Source: Schistocephalus solidus (taxonomy: Eukaryota; Platyhelminthes; Cestoda; Diphyllobothriidea; Diphyllobothriidae). Taken from it: 64,000 nucleotides of DNA. A program made the translations under genes and the position numbers. Under the pieces are notes generated by a model. It was not told the origin of the DNA. It ran no database searches and saw only the letters and a list, made by a program, of their open reading frames with translations. Within the stretch, counting starts at the first letter, position 1. Each line of letters starts with the position of its first letter. The stretch is from assembly GCA_017591395.1 (NCBI GenBank), contig WEDG01003411.1:124001-188000 (forward strand), in the 5' to 3' direction. Shown here one piece after another: positions 36,801-49,000 of this stretch.

Positions 36801-39800
36801 CAGTGCAGCTTTCGGTTACTATATATCTTCTGTTTTCTTTTGGTTACCAATTTTATTCACAGCTAATGGAGGCCTTTTGCTGAAAGTTTTGATATGATAC
36901 TTTCAAAATAAAGCTTCTCTCTCTCACAATCGCGCATGAGCCTGGAGTTTCTGGCTTTCTTGGTGCTGTACATAACTTACTGTTATCCTCTTATGCTACT
37001 CCCAGGGAGAAAACGGGAGGCAAAAGGCTCCTATTACACGACAATGGCTTAAATAGGGGTTTATGGATGAGGTAAACGAAACTTAGGGATAATTTTTGCC
37101 AGCAACAAAATAACACAAGGTATAATTGAAGCTCACAACGTTGATAGCAAAACTATTAACGCTAAGACGATGTCTAAGCCCTACCCCTAGTCCTAGTTAT
37201 AATCCTAACACTTGGTTGAACGCTAACTTCGATGCTAACACTTCAGGGCGGCATACGGAGAAATGAGCGTATCGAAATAAGATAATTAGGTCAGATTAGG
37301 AATTTCCTACAATTAAAGATCATTTGGAGCCACGTACACAATCGTCACCTTAAACCTAAACGGGACTGACCCTAATCGGAGTCCTAAATCCAACCTAATC
37401 TCCCTGGAACTTAACGCAAGGTTGACGGAATAGAGAGGGTTCCCCTTCCTGTTTCTTGCAGCAACTCTTTTCAAAATTTTTATCCAGAACCGCGCTTAGG
37501 TTAGTCAGCGTTGCGACTTACGGTCGAGGAAGCAGTGGAAAAAAACGAACAGTGATTCTCTTACAGATATTAGGAAGGGCAAAGTGAACGTGATTATGGG
37601 AGGGTCGGTGGTGAGGGATGGCTTAAAATCATTTACAAGGAAATGCCACTTCGAACTCCGGTAGCGGCGACAGGAGCCGGTGAACGCTGCCACCATCACA
37701 ACAAGAAACCCAAAAGTGATCTCTTCACTGTTCGAGGACTCGCTAAATCTGAGATATTTTATACCATTAAGATTTATGACGTGGTATAACAGACACCACA
37801 TCAGTTTGAGGTTTGACGCACAGTTAACAGGAAAGAACAATAGGCTTGCGACCTAGAAGTGAGATTTTGAATAAAGTTTCCAATACCGTAAATTTGCCGG
37901 GAATATTCTTAAAGTCGTGCCTGGCATCCGCATTCTGGGGACGGGACTACCCCAGAAAAAAAGGGTGCAAAAAGGGTAAAAAGGCTTCGTACACATACCG
38001 GCGCTGCGTTGCAGTCGAGAGAGATGATTTGCCAGGTCAGGACTTCGCAAATGCAGAAGATCGCGAAACACCGCCACATCAACCGAAAGAGCCTGTAGGT
38101 TCTGCGCAAAGTACGATTCCGGGAGGACATAGTCAATCAGGTAGACCATAATCTACAGTAGAAAGATTGCAAAAGTATGAGTGGGAAAGCATTGGCGGCG
38201 TAAAGATCCAACACTCGAAGAAGAAGAAACCGAAAACAGTAATCAAGGGGTCATAACTCGGGTGCTGTTATCAGGAACAACATTAGGACCTTGCAAACCT
38301 GACCTTTTAATCATTCTCTTACTTTATTTGTCCACCTAGGGACAAAGTGAAAATGTACATTCATTGTCAGTGTGCTCGAGGCAAAGTCCCTCAGATAAAG
38401 TTTGCTTTGAGCTTACTTTCGTCACTTCTAATAGAAGCACTTATAATGAAAGTAAATATAGATAGCCAGTGTTGCCTACGCTTAATTCTCATCTGCACCT
38501 GGTCCATTGGTCAAAGTTCTATGCCTATCACGAGGCTCGAAGAGGGCACTGGTGAATAAGAGGCAAAATAAATTGGGACAAGTATGTGGTCCCTTTCTTC
38601 ATAGAAATACAGCGCATATTACATGCAACTCATTAGAAACTACCCCAACACGTAATCGCTCAAGTGAGCTGGTGTTTTAGCACCGAATTAGACCCTATTA
38701 CACGCCTAGCTATTCACTCTGTTCGTTAGGTATTAGCATTTTTTGTCGGGTTAGTCTGTTTGCAAAATAGTTCATCGTCCTTTTTTTAATTCAGAGGTAG
38801 AATGAAAATGGCGAATTCCCGCAAGTCCAATTAAGCTTTTAATCAAAAATGTGCTTCCCAGATTTGCTATCCTATTCAAAACCTAAAACCCATGGCAGTC
38901 ATGGGCAGTGAGGTACATATTCAGCGCATACTAGGAGGTTATACTACATTTAAAATTGAAAGTGCTAACCACGCTACAAATAAGAGGTCATTTAATAGGC
39001 AATCAAGTTACTTATTGTTGCTGTTTCGGAACAAAACAGTAAATAAAGCTAGTTGTAAATTTGCGCTCAATAACGGTTTATCTCCGGCTCTATCAGCGAT
39101 CCTCACCTAAGCCTTAGAAAATATGCCTTTATCCTGGGGCCAGTCGAGGCCATGGAATCCTTGAAGGCAACAAACGCGCAGATCCAGTCAAAATTAGCAT
39201 CCCTTATCCAGGCTGTGGATAATCGGCTTCAGTAACCAAATTCTTCGACAAAGCGCCAAGTGACTACGGACATCGTATCCCTCTGTTCCTCCCATCCGCT
39301 ACCGTCCATCCACTCCCTTGATCGAATAGTGTGGTCCTGCCTGCTTATTCGTCAACTTTTGCCCGGCCTGCCGGTCGTGGGTGACTTCAACTCCGACACC
39401 TACTTTGCTCCCAACTTGGAGTTATTAAGCTCTGCAGTGATCAGTGGTCATCTTCGGTTGCTCAGAACGGCGGCAGACGTATGGGCTCTCATGTTGACAA
39501 ACAGGAAGAAGGTGCACAGTGAGCGGCACAACTTCCTTATAGGCGACACCTCTTCCCCGGCAGACATAGACCCGGGACGGATTCTACCGCCGTTTAAGGA
39601 CACTGCAAACGTCACGGATGTGCGTTTGTAATACTCAATCTGCATAAACAAGCTGTTGTACCCTGTCCATCTCTCTTTTGAGACTGTCTCTGAGTATGGG
39701 TTGAAGAGAGAATCCGAAAGGTCAGGTTTTCCACCACTGAAGTACACCGTACTACACACTTACCTACACGCCAACCCTAGCCTTGACGGCACCCGCTATG

Positions 39801-42800
39801 TTCTCTGTCAGGTTAGTAGGGTCATGCAACGCTTGGTTGTCGGTTAATTGGGTCGAACAACCATGTCTTGCCTCCATTTTTCACCTCCCCTTGCCACTAA
39901 AACTGGGGTAACGTGGGTGGAGTGCATAGTGGACGATGGAACGCAAGTCTATCTGACGTGTAAGTCACCTTGTGGAGCAGTGGGTGTGCGTCACCACCGA
40001 AGGCGACAGTCGAACTACTATGCACTGTTTCGGCAACACTGAGCAATACGATATCTGAGTTAGTGAAGTCTAATTTGTGAATGCGCGGTCAAAGAGCTTG
40101 ATTGGCTCCCATGCTCGATTTTATTTGCAGTAGGTTTAAAGCAGCACGGTGGCTGGTGGAGGGTAGGAAAGAAAAAAATGCAATACCACGGAAATAGTCC
40201 TCGCCAGAGTAGACCTGAAGTGCTTCTTCCCTGTAAGACGCTTTAAAACCCTTTCAATAGTTGAATTCTGCGTTTTTGTAGGATCCGCGTTAAGAGGTTT
40301 ATAGGTTGAACTATCTTGTAACAACGACAGCATCTTCTCATCGTAGTCCACCTTGTTCAAAATGGCTGTTGAACCTCCTTTGTCCGCAGGTAGGATGACG
40401 ATGTTTTTATCGGTTTTTTAAAGTTTTTAATGCCTTCTTCTCTTCATGTGATAGGGTTGAAAAAGTATTTCGGTTCCTTAAGGCATTAACAGTGCTATTC
40501 CGTATTGTGAAACGTTCCTCGTCTGTAAAAGATTCTGCTGAAATGATAGACTCCAAATTCGGAAGGAAATCTAGGTATTTTGAATCAGAAAGATTGTATT
40601 TCATTCCTTTAGAAAGTATTCGTTCTTCGGTTATTGTGAGGCTTCTGGATGACAAGTTTACAACATTTGTTGTTTGATTTTGGTTCGTGTAAAATCTATG
40701 GGAAATAGCCATCCATTTCTTGTCCAAAGCCTCTCTCTTCTTCTGCCGTTCATTGTCAGCAACACAGGTAATCATCTCATTTAGAGATTGAAATAAGTGT
40801 CTAGGAAGTTTATCTTGACAAACTGCATATAATGCTCTTTAGAAGTTTTGAATTTCTGTAGTCTGTAGTGAGCATTTGAAATGAACGCACCGAGCATGCT
40901 TTGTCCGTAACGATTTGCAATCTGATATCCTTGGGTAGTTCTTATGGCAGGTTTAATTTGGATAGACTTGGGAAAAATCTTCATTTTTCGGCATCGATGT
41001 AAAAACGATAACTGTTCTCGCGTAAGATTTTCGCGTATTGCACACTTTTCCCATCGTCTAGCTTGTAGCAAAATTTCGCGATCGTAAGTCATACGAATCA
41101 ATTGGAAAATAGGCATCCCAAGAAATATAATTAGAAGCAAAGACGTTCTTTGGAAACAATAGGTAACTTTATTATGTAAATTTTCGACGCTGGCACTCCA
41201 GATCGTCGTCAGACTTGTGGTAAGTGTGCAAAAACAGTTCAAATTTAACACGTGCCGGAAAAATCGATATTGCTTTGTCATTCCTGCCAATTGTTGTCAT
41301 TGTGGGGGTATTTACAATTGGATTGGCTCTCGTTTCTTCCCGCTTTCTTTCAGGTAGTCGTACACATGGTCCAATTCGACGTGTCGGTTGATGCATGAGT
41401 CATCTGAGAAAACGGCCTCTAAAAATTCTCGGCCTTTCTTAGATGGACAGGAGGCAACAATGCGGGTTTTGTCCCAGGAAAATTTGTGTCCTGTTTCTAG
41501 CGTGTGCATGGCAACTTGAGACAAGTGGTCTCGCCTCCTTACTGCCAATTGATGTTCGTGTATGCGCGTGGAGGCTGATTTTCCTGTCTGACCACAGTAC
41601 ACCGCATTGCAGCTGTTACATGGTATCTTGTAAACGACTTCTTTTTATCTAAATAGCCAACCCTATCCTTAGGGTGTACAAGCTGGTTTCGTAGTGTAGT
41701 CGTTGGTTTGTGCGCCACTTGGATTTGATGTTTCCGCAGGTGCCTTTCAACGAGTTCGGACACGTTCTTGATGTACGGAAGTGTTCGCCAGTTCTTTGAT
41801 TTGGGCGCTTGACCGGATAAAAATCTAGTTCCTTGTCTTTTCCTTTTTCTTTTAACTTCTGTCGTCTCATGCATCGACGTAAAAATTCTCTTGGATAACC
41901 ATTTCTGCAAAATAGTTTGAATAAATAACTGAGTTCGTTTTGGTAGAGTTCATTATCAGAACAGTGCGTTTTAGCTCGATTGAGTAGGCTGTTAACAGTA
42001 CTCCGCTTGTGCGCAATAGGGTGGTTGCTCTGGTAATGCAGGATAATTTCCGCATAAGCTTCCTTGCGGTAAACCGATGTTTAAAATGTTCCGTCAGTCT
42101 TTCGCTGTATGAGGACGTCAAGAAACGGGAGTTTACTGTCAATTTCTCTTTCGAGCGTGAAGGTGATACCTGGTACCGTTGAGTTTATAACGGAACATAA
42201 ATGTTCCTTAAGCAGATCGGTGAGCCACACACTATCATCATATTCCCGATCGTAACCGACAAAGCAACGAGCCCGTGGCTCAATGGTAGAGCGTTCGACT
42301 CAAATACCAAAGGTCGCGGGTTCGAATCGCAGGTGTTCCACACTTGGGATTGGGTATGACTGGCTGATGACGGCTAATAAGCCAGAAATGGCCATTCCGG
42401 TCTCCCTTGTCTTTGTCGGTTCCACATTATCAACATATGCTACACGTCGCTATGCGACTGCCTGTGAGTACTCTAGTCTGAGTTTCAGGGCACAACGGAA
42501 CATAAATATTCCTTAAGCAGATCGGTGAGCCACTCACTATCATATATATATATATATATATATATACATCGGCGAAACACGTGTCTGGGCTTTTAGCTAG
42601 TATCTATGTCGGAAGTACGGTATAACGTCTTTGCCATATAAGATTCATACTACTTGTAGTACTACTTGTTTGTAGAATGGGCATTACGTGGTTATTCCAC
42701 AGTGGTTGATTGTCTTCGACCCAAATGTTCATTGAAATTTCGGGTCTGACCCTAAAAAGTCATGTCCGAAGCACCTGACTCCATGTCCTGCACTTAATAA

Positions 42801-42985
42801 TTTCAGAAATTATTTACCCGATTATTCTCTGGAGTCCATATACCAGAAACCGCATAGAGAACGCTGGGGGACCCACTGAGGAGCCGAACCCCTCGTTGCT
42901 GTGTCACACAGCAGCAGAAATATCGGCGAAACACGTGTCTGGGCTTTTAGCTAGTATCTATGTCGGAAGTACGGTATAACGTCTT

Positions 42986-43067
<82 letters not shown>

Positions 43068-46000
43068 GGTAGTCCCAGGTTGAAATATCTAAGTGCATAG
43101 ACAAAGTCCACGTAATAGCAGTAATAATAGACAATAGTCTCGGCAGTGTCTGTGGTATGACTCAGTTACACACAGAAATGGATGAGAGTAAGATATACGT
43201 GAAAAGTTTGAAAAGATATCAAATATATTCTTATATCCAGATACAGTCTTGGTTACTGTTCACTTGATAAAATGGACTTATACCAGAGCGCAGCAATGTT
43301 CTAAGGATCAGAGAAAAACGTTAGTGGAATCACGCTCCTCTTACCTTTCAGGATGAAAATCGAAAAACCTGGCTAGCTTTAGCATCAAACATTTCCGAAA
43401 TACAAATTAAGGGCTTCCCAGCGATTTTATGGGGTCATCAAATAGCCTTCCGAAGGATCTCACCAACTACGATGATAAAAAGTTATTTCCACTTATGTTC
43501 AACAAGATCCCAGCCCCAGTGCGTGAGTTGAAAGTTTACTTCGGTCGAGCACGTACTGGCATGCATCACTCTTATGCGGGAAACATGTCCTTTAGTGTAG
43601 AACGGTACGTTACCTTTTTCAATGTCGCGTGTGGCAGGCACACGTATGGTATACAGCCTTGTCAGCCACTGCACCTACTCCCAGCAACAGTTGACTCAGA
43701 AGTTAAGACAATCGCGCAGTACATGGGTAAGGAAAGAGATAGAGAGCGAGGCTGAAACTGGGTAATCCATCTCCGGGGTACATAAATACATTTCTGACTA
43801 TAATATATCTGACGCGCTTGAATCTATCAGAACGCGCCAAAATTCATGGCTTGGAGGGTTGCTAATTGATGGGTGTAACTGTGTTTTTCTCGGGACTGCG
43901 AATCAGACAGCAATGACTCATTCTTAATGCGGCTTTTATCACAATCTGACGCAGGCAGCTCGGTACGTGCAGTGGAGAACCGGTAACGCGTGACAAGAGC
44001 TGACTAGCTTTGTACGCCAGAGCGCCTGAGCCTGCCTCCATGCTTCTTGGCGTTATCTTGCCATCGGCGCACGGTGGGTGAGAAAATGTGATGTACGGCA
44101 GATGATGCACAAGTCTGAATAGAAACTAATTCACGCGCCAGTCCCCCGTGACGCGCCCACTCAGTTGAGCATGTGGTGAACGCCGTCGCTCGCAACGGTC
44201 GAAATGTCGCACAAAACAGTCAGCAGAGCATTTCACCGTGTCAACAGGATTGCATAGTCTTCTTTTCTCAACATTAAACATGCTATAGCAGCGAGGACAA
44301 CAGCATCAACATACAGTGCTACTTACGTCTCGGGAAGTAGCGCGAGGGAGGGCCTCATTAGTGATTAGCAGAGAATGAATAGATGAGAGCTTTTTTTAAA
44401 GTTGACGTGTCGGAGTCGAACGAGGCGCGACGCCTGCTGGGTAACCGGACAACCTCACCTTATTTGCGATGTGTAGGAGTTAAGTTAACCCTTTCGTGAT
44501 TCAAAGCCCGAAGACCTCGCCACAAAAAAATTGAAAATCAGGTCATAGTAGTTCAGTACCGTTGGCAATATTAATTCGAAGTGAGTGTTGATAAAATTAG
44601 CTACGAAAGTATACGCATTACTCGCACTGATGATGTAGTTATAAGGGAAGGAATAAGTAGCACTGGTCAGTTGAACTTACTTTGAACGCGGCCTCCTCGT
44701 CCCGTTCCATAACATTGAGAATAACTGCAGCAAGGATGTTGAAACCCTGGCAATAACCTACTCGCTTATTCCAACGCGCATAGGCTAACAGAACACGCTT
44801 CAAGGCTGCTCGATCCTCTTCTGAGCCGATTTCATCGCAGCCCGTGCGATGCAGGTCCTTGACAATCTGACGACCAAGGCTATCATCATCCGGATTCATC
44901 TGACCATTAAAGACGATTCGGACAAGGCGAGGCCAATTGAGACGCTGAGTGACAATCTGGTGATCGGCGAGAGCCAACCAGATGCGTCGACGGAACTGCG
45001 GAGGTATGCCATCCTCAAGACGGGCCATCGCTCGCATGGCGTCCCGCCATTGGCGAAAGGCTTCCTCATTGTTGGATCGCGGTTCGATTGTGAAATCCGA
45101 GGCCTCCGCTACATTACAAATATGAAGAAAAAGTCAACTTCTTTTACTAGATGATTTTTTAGAACTTCTAGGTTTCTTGGTCATGCTTTCTGTTTGCGAC
45201 TATGAGTGTACGGTCTACAGGATAAACAACTGTAGCATTTAACTTACGACAAGACCACATTATCGCAGATTTGACATGCTTCTTCGCAAACGATCCTCGC
45301 TCGGAGATGGGAATACCGATCTTCCTAGTAATGCAGATTGCCTTGCGTTAGAGTTCCGGCCGCTACGTATTCGTGTCCTAAATTAAATCCCCACACGAAC
45401 CCTAAACAACCCGGAAATTTAATTTTAGTCTACCTGTATTACTAGGAGGTCCATATACCAGTGCCAACCTACATCCCTAACAGCAAAGGTTGGTTAGTTG
45501 CGCAATGTTCCCCCGCAGGAACGACATGTGAACGTGGCATATTGATGAGCACGTGGAAGGAATTGCTGCTGCGACTCAGCAGGAATAGACTCAAGTTACC
45601 ACACAGAAGTAATAGGCACGAGGTATTTTCTGGGAGCCGTTTGGTGTACGCTTGCACGGTGGAATGGAAAGATTCCAAACGAGTGAAGTCAAGAGCAACC
45701 TGCGTTGTTATGGCCGATGTTCAGATGAGGTCTATACTGAACCCATGAACAAGTCACGTTGAACTTCTTGCTCGAGGAGGTAAAGAAGACGCATTCTTCC
45801 GAAAATTCCCTACTGAAAGTAAGGATTTATTCTTGATACCCGTTTCTGGATATTCTTCTGGCCAGCAAAGCTGTTGGCCTAATTAGTAGGGATACTTTTC
45901 GAAGGGAAGGCTGGACGCTGCAGTAGGCTTACTATTCCACTCCTGATTAATCGATGTCCTATACGAAGATTTCACTTAAGCAATAATTATTCTTCATGGA

Positions 46001-49000
46001 AATGGATATTTTTACCGGTTTTATAACCGAAACCATGTTTGAACCCCAGCCCAATAAATCCTTAAATAAATAAAGAAAACGAAGTTTGATCGCTCGCCGG
46101 AATCATGACTTAATTCGTCTGAGCTTTCGAACTCTTACTGGAGTCCATGGTCAGAGATAAAAGTGGCAACAAAAACGAGCAACAGTCATAGGGACCGGAA
46201 TAAAACTATGATTCCGGCGAGCGGAAAACCTTCTTTACTTATAAACACCCCTGGAACATTTGCCACTATTCGTGAAATCCTTATGTTTAAAAGAGGGATA
46301 TACTTATTCTACCACCATTTTGAGATGTGATTAGTGAAATGTTGAGAAGACGTCTGGTCACGGCTCCTGACAAAAAATTATCAACCTCAGAACTCAAGAT
46401 GCGCTTTACGACTGTCCAGCGGTATCCATTACGAGGCAAGGACGCAAAGGTCACTTCCGACCACCGTTATGCGTGGCCTCAATTCCTCCTGAGAAGCAGG
46501 TTACCTGGGGTGGGCGCCGATAGAGTCTTTGGGGTGGTTCATCGTACGTCCATTTGCCACTCCGGACCACTGAGACAACGTCTCACGCCAACAGAGATGA
46601 CGAAAATCCAGCCCGATGCGAACGGAATAAATGCATTTAGATTTAGCGCCTGCCACAGTCCATCATACAGCAACATGGTGTCAGAAAAGCCCACCAGTAA
46701 TTATGAGTACTCTTCGTTCTTATCCATTGCTACCCAACTAACCGCTGTCTAGGATCTCTAGCCAAGTAATCTACAGATTTGGATATTTATGCACACGAAA
46801 TGGTCTTACGATGGTGAACTGCAGGAAATGTATTTTTGTTACTGAACATAATGGTAGATAATAATCCTGTTTTATTTAGCAATGGCTTAACTCGAAACAC
46901 GTGGTTCAGTCTTGACAGACACATGTTTACTCGGCGACAGTTTCAACGGTGCATTTGCATTTCAAGCAAAGTTGTGAACAGAGCGTACACGATGCGCAAT
47001 TCATAAAGACTCGGTCCACATATTCTGGAAAAATTCCAACAGGTCCATAAGATAGAGAAAATTAGGAAACCATAGCTTGATTTAAAGCCCCAACAATTAA
47101 AATATGGTGAAACCCCGTGAAGTCTCTGGCTAGGCACGTTAGAAGTCGTCATTGGAAAAATCTAGCTGCTAGAGCATAGAAATGAATTTCCCATTGTCAA
47201 AATTAAGTGAACATACACATGAAACTGTCGCTGTCCTCCTTGCATGAGAGTACAGTGGAAAAATTACTTCGATAAATCCGACTTAGATGAGCTGTCTGGT
47301 AAGGATGGAAAAAGAAAACTAAACAAATGAACAGGGTAGGAAAAGAGAGTTATTTCGGAGGAAAAAGTCCAACAGGTACTCATTGGCGAGCAGTTGATTC
47401 TAGGATAGAACAACTGACAAATTGGGAAGAAATCAAATTTAGGATTTGCAGCCAAGCGAGCGAAGATACACCAATAATAAGCAGGTTGGTAGAAATAAAG
47501 TAGTTTCAGGCATCATCTTTGATACCGCAGATGAAATGATAGAAAACCTATGGTCATGGAGATGTTTCTTAAAAAACACCTGGATGAAACCAAGGTATAA
47601 TGGATGAGACATTTTATCCAACGACCAAAAGCCATGGAAATAATTTTTGACAAGGCCACACAAATGTGACTGAATTCGAGCTCTCGCAGCCTAGCGCAAA
47701 ATTTAAAAACCTATTAGGAGTATTTTTGTCCGAGCATATGATTACAGTCGCCCTGCAGTTCTCAGACCCCTTCTTTCTCATACCTATTCAAGTACTCCAA
47801 GTACAGACAGAATGCATACCAAAAATGCACTTTTCATGGAAATTTTGATGGGGGCAGGACAGTTACTTGGCCCACTTGAAAGAGCACGATCTTTACTGAA
47901 AACATTTATCTGTTGCTTGCTGGCCCAAGGAGGCAAGCCTTGGTGTAGCGTGGTTTAGAGCTCAGGGTCTAACTGACTAGCCACTGCATTGATTAGTCCG
48001 AGGAATTTGGAGCCTTCATCGACTTCTTAAGATTGCAGAGCAAAGAAGAGAACGGATGTTGTCATGTAATACAAGTGACAGCAGCCGAAGGAGGCACGTT
48101 TTCCCGTTTATATTCCTTCTGCGAAAGAAAAACATGGTTTCAAAAACCCTCCTTGTCAACTGATCTCGGACAAGTTTTTACAACGCAGAAATTTTGTGAA
48201 TACAGTTTTCATAGCATTTTGTACAAACGCCGAGAAGGATTTTGAAGCTTTTGTTGGTAGAAAAGGAGGTAGTTAAAATTCACGTTAAATCAGCTAGTGA
48301 TATGGCACGAGGCGATAGCAACTTAAGCAAGGAAATACGAAAACTCCAGGTGTTAGTCATATAAACACCTACTTGGCTTGAGATGCTTTTTTGCAGCAAC
48401 ATTACTGAAAGAAAAGACATTAAGAAATGCAACAAACACTGAGAGAGACAGATGCAAAGGGCCTACTTAACAGTGGCATGAACAAACATCATTTTGATCC
48501 CGACATCTACTATTGCATGTCCCACCTGGCTACTAGCATAGCATCTTATCTCCCAAGAACATCACGTTATCTCATGAACCTGCGTCTCCATTCAATCGTT
48601 CAGTCTGGCTACAAGATCGACGTCTGCATTTTAACTCGACAAACTACGAGCAAATTTCCATTGACTACCATCGATGATCTGTAGGTGCGCCATCCTAACA
48701 ATATAATAATGTGCTAACAGGAATTGCCGCCAAATTACCCAAAATTGACCAGTTAAATGCTCTTCCAATATTTTCCTCATAGTACATCCAGTACCGTTGC
48801 TCAATAAAGGTAAGGAAAAAGTGGCTTGAAAAAGGAAACGAATAGTTCGGGTGCTGTTATCTTATTTGCAGTACGTAGTCTCATGCTGAATTCTGTGAAT
48901 CCAACTCCTTCCGACACAGATTATCTCTTGAACACAGCTTACAGCAAAAACCTTTGAGAGCGCCCGCCCATTTAAAAATGGGACTGGGTACTGTTAGATA

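Larger units (their letters stand above)
29312..37998 (-). other. TBC1D30 intron 4 (carries the nearly full-length LINE)
   Basis: Donor GTATGT at 37998, acceptor tcctgctcctacag. It holds the plus-strand LINE (31390-36260), a Penelope 5' relic (36330-36604) and telomere-like tracts (37130-37440). Nothing recognised in 29312-31380 or 36620-37120. Confidence 0.7.
38153..44680 (-). other. TBC1D30 intron 3 (Penelope and ribozyme cluster)
   Basis: Donor GTAAGT at 44680, acceptor tctttctactgtag. Holds the two partial Penelope elements (40136-42188), the hammerhead SINE (42189-42542), the 354-bp hammerhead repeat (42567-43000), AT microsatellites and a LINE 3' UTR relic (43795-44215). The part 38153-40130 shows nothing recognisable; ORFs there (e.g. 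39260-39631) lack known domains. Confidence 0.7.

Noticed and set aside
39260..39759. Opposed ORFs of 123 and 103 codons, one with VVGDFNSD reminiscent of an endonuclease GDFN motif
   Set aside because: The neighbouring endonuclease motifs (SETR, SDH/TDH) are absent in order, so the four-residue match is likely chance.
42200..42262. Minus-strand reading of the SINE spacer gives [18 protein letters not shown], resembling an RT YxDD box next to the Penelope fragment
   Set aside because: The same DNA occurs in the SINE tandems at 42496-42542 and 57330-57405, detached from any Penelope sequence, and flanking RT motifs are absent; I treat it as SINE spacer. A true Penelope origin of the spacer cannot be excluded.
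43429..43755. 108-codon plus-strand ORF next to the LINE relic
   Set aside because: No recognisable domain; adjacent to transposon debris and the AT microsatellite.
44400..44470. Minus-strand tRNA-like stretch with gttcgactcc
   Set aside because: No A box at the right distance and no cloverleaf; too weak to call.
46327..46752. 141-codon plus-strand ORF in intron 2
   Set aside because: No recognisable motif and no splice or start context; length alone is not enough in 64 kb of six-frame sequence.
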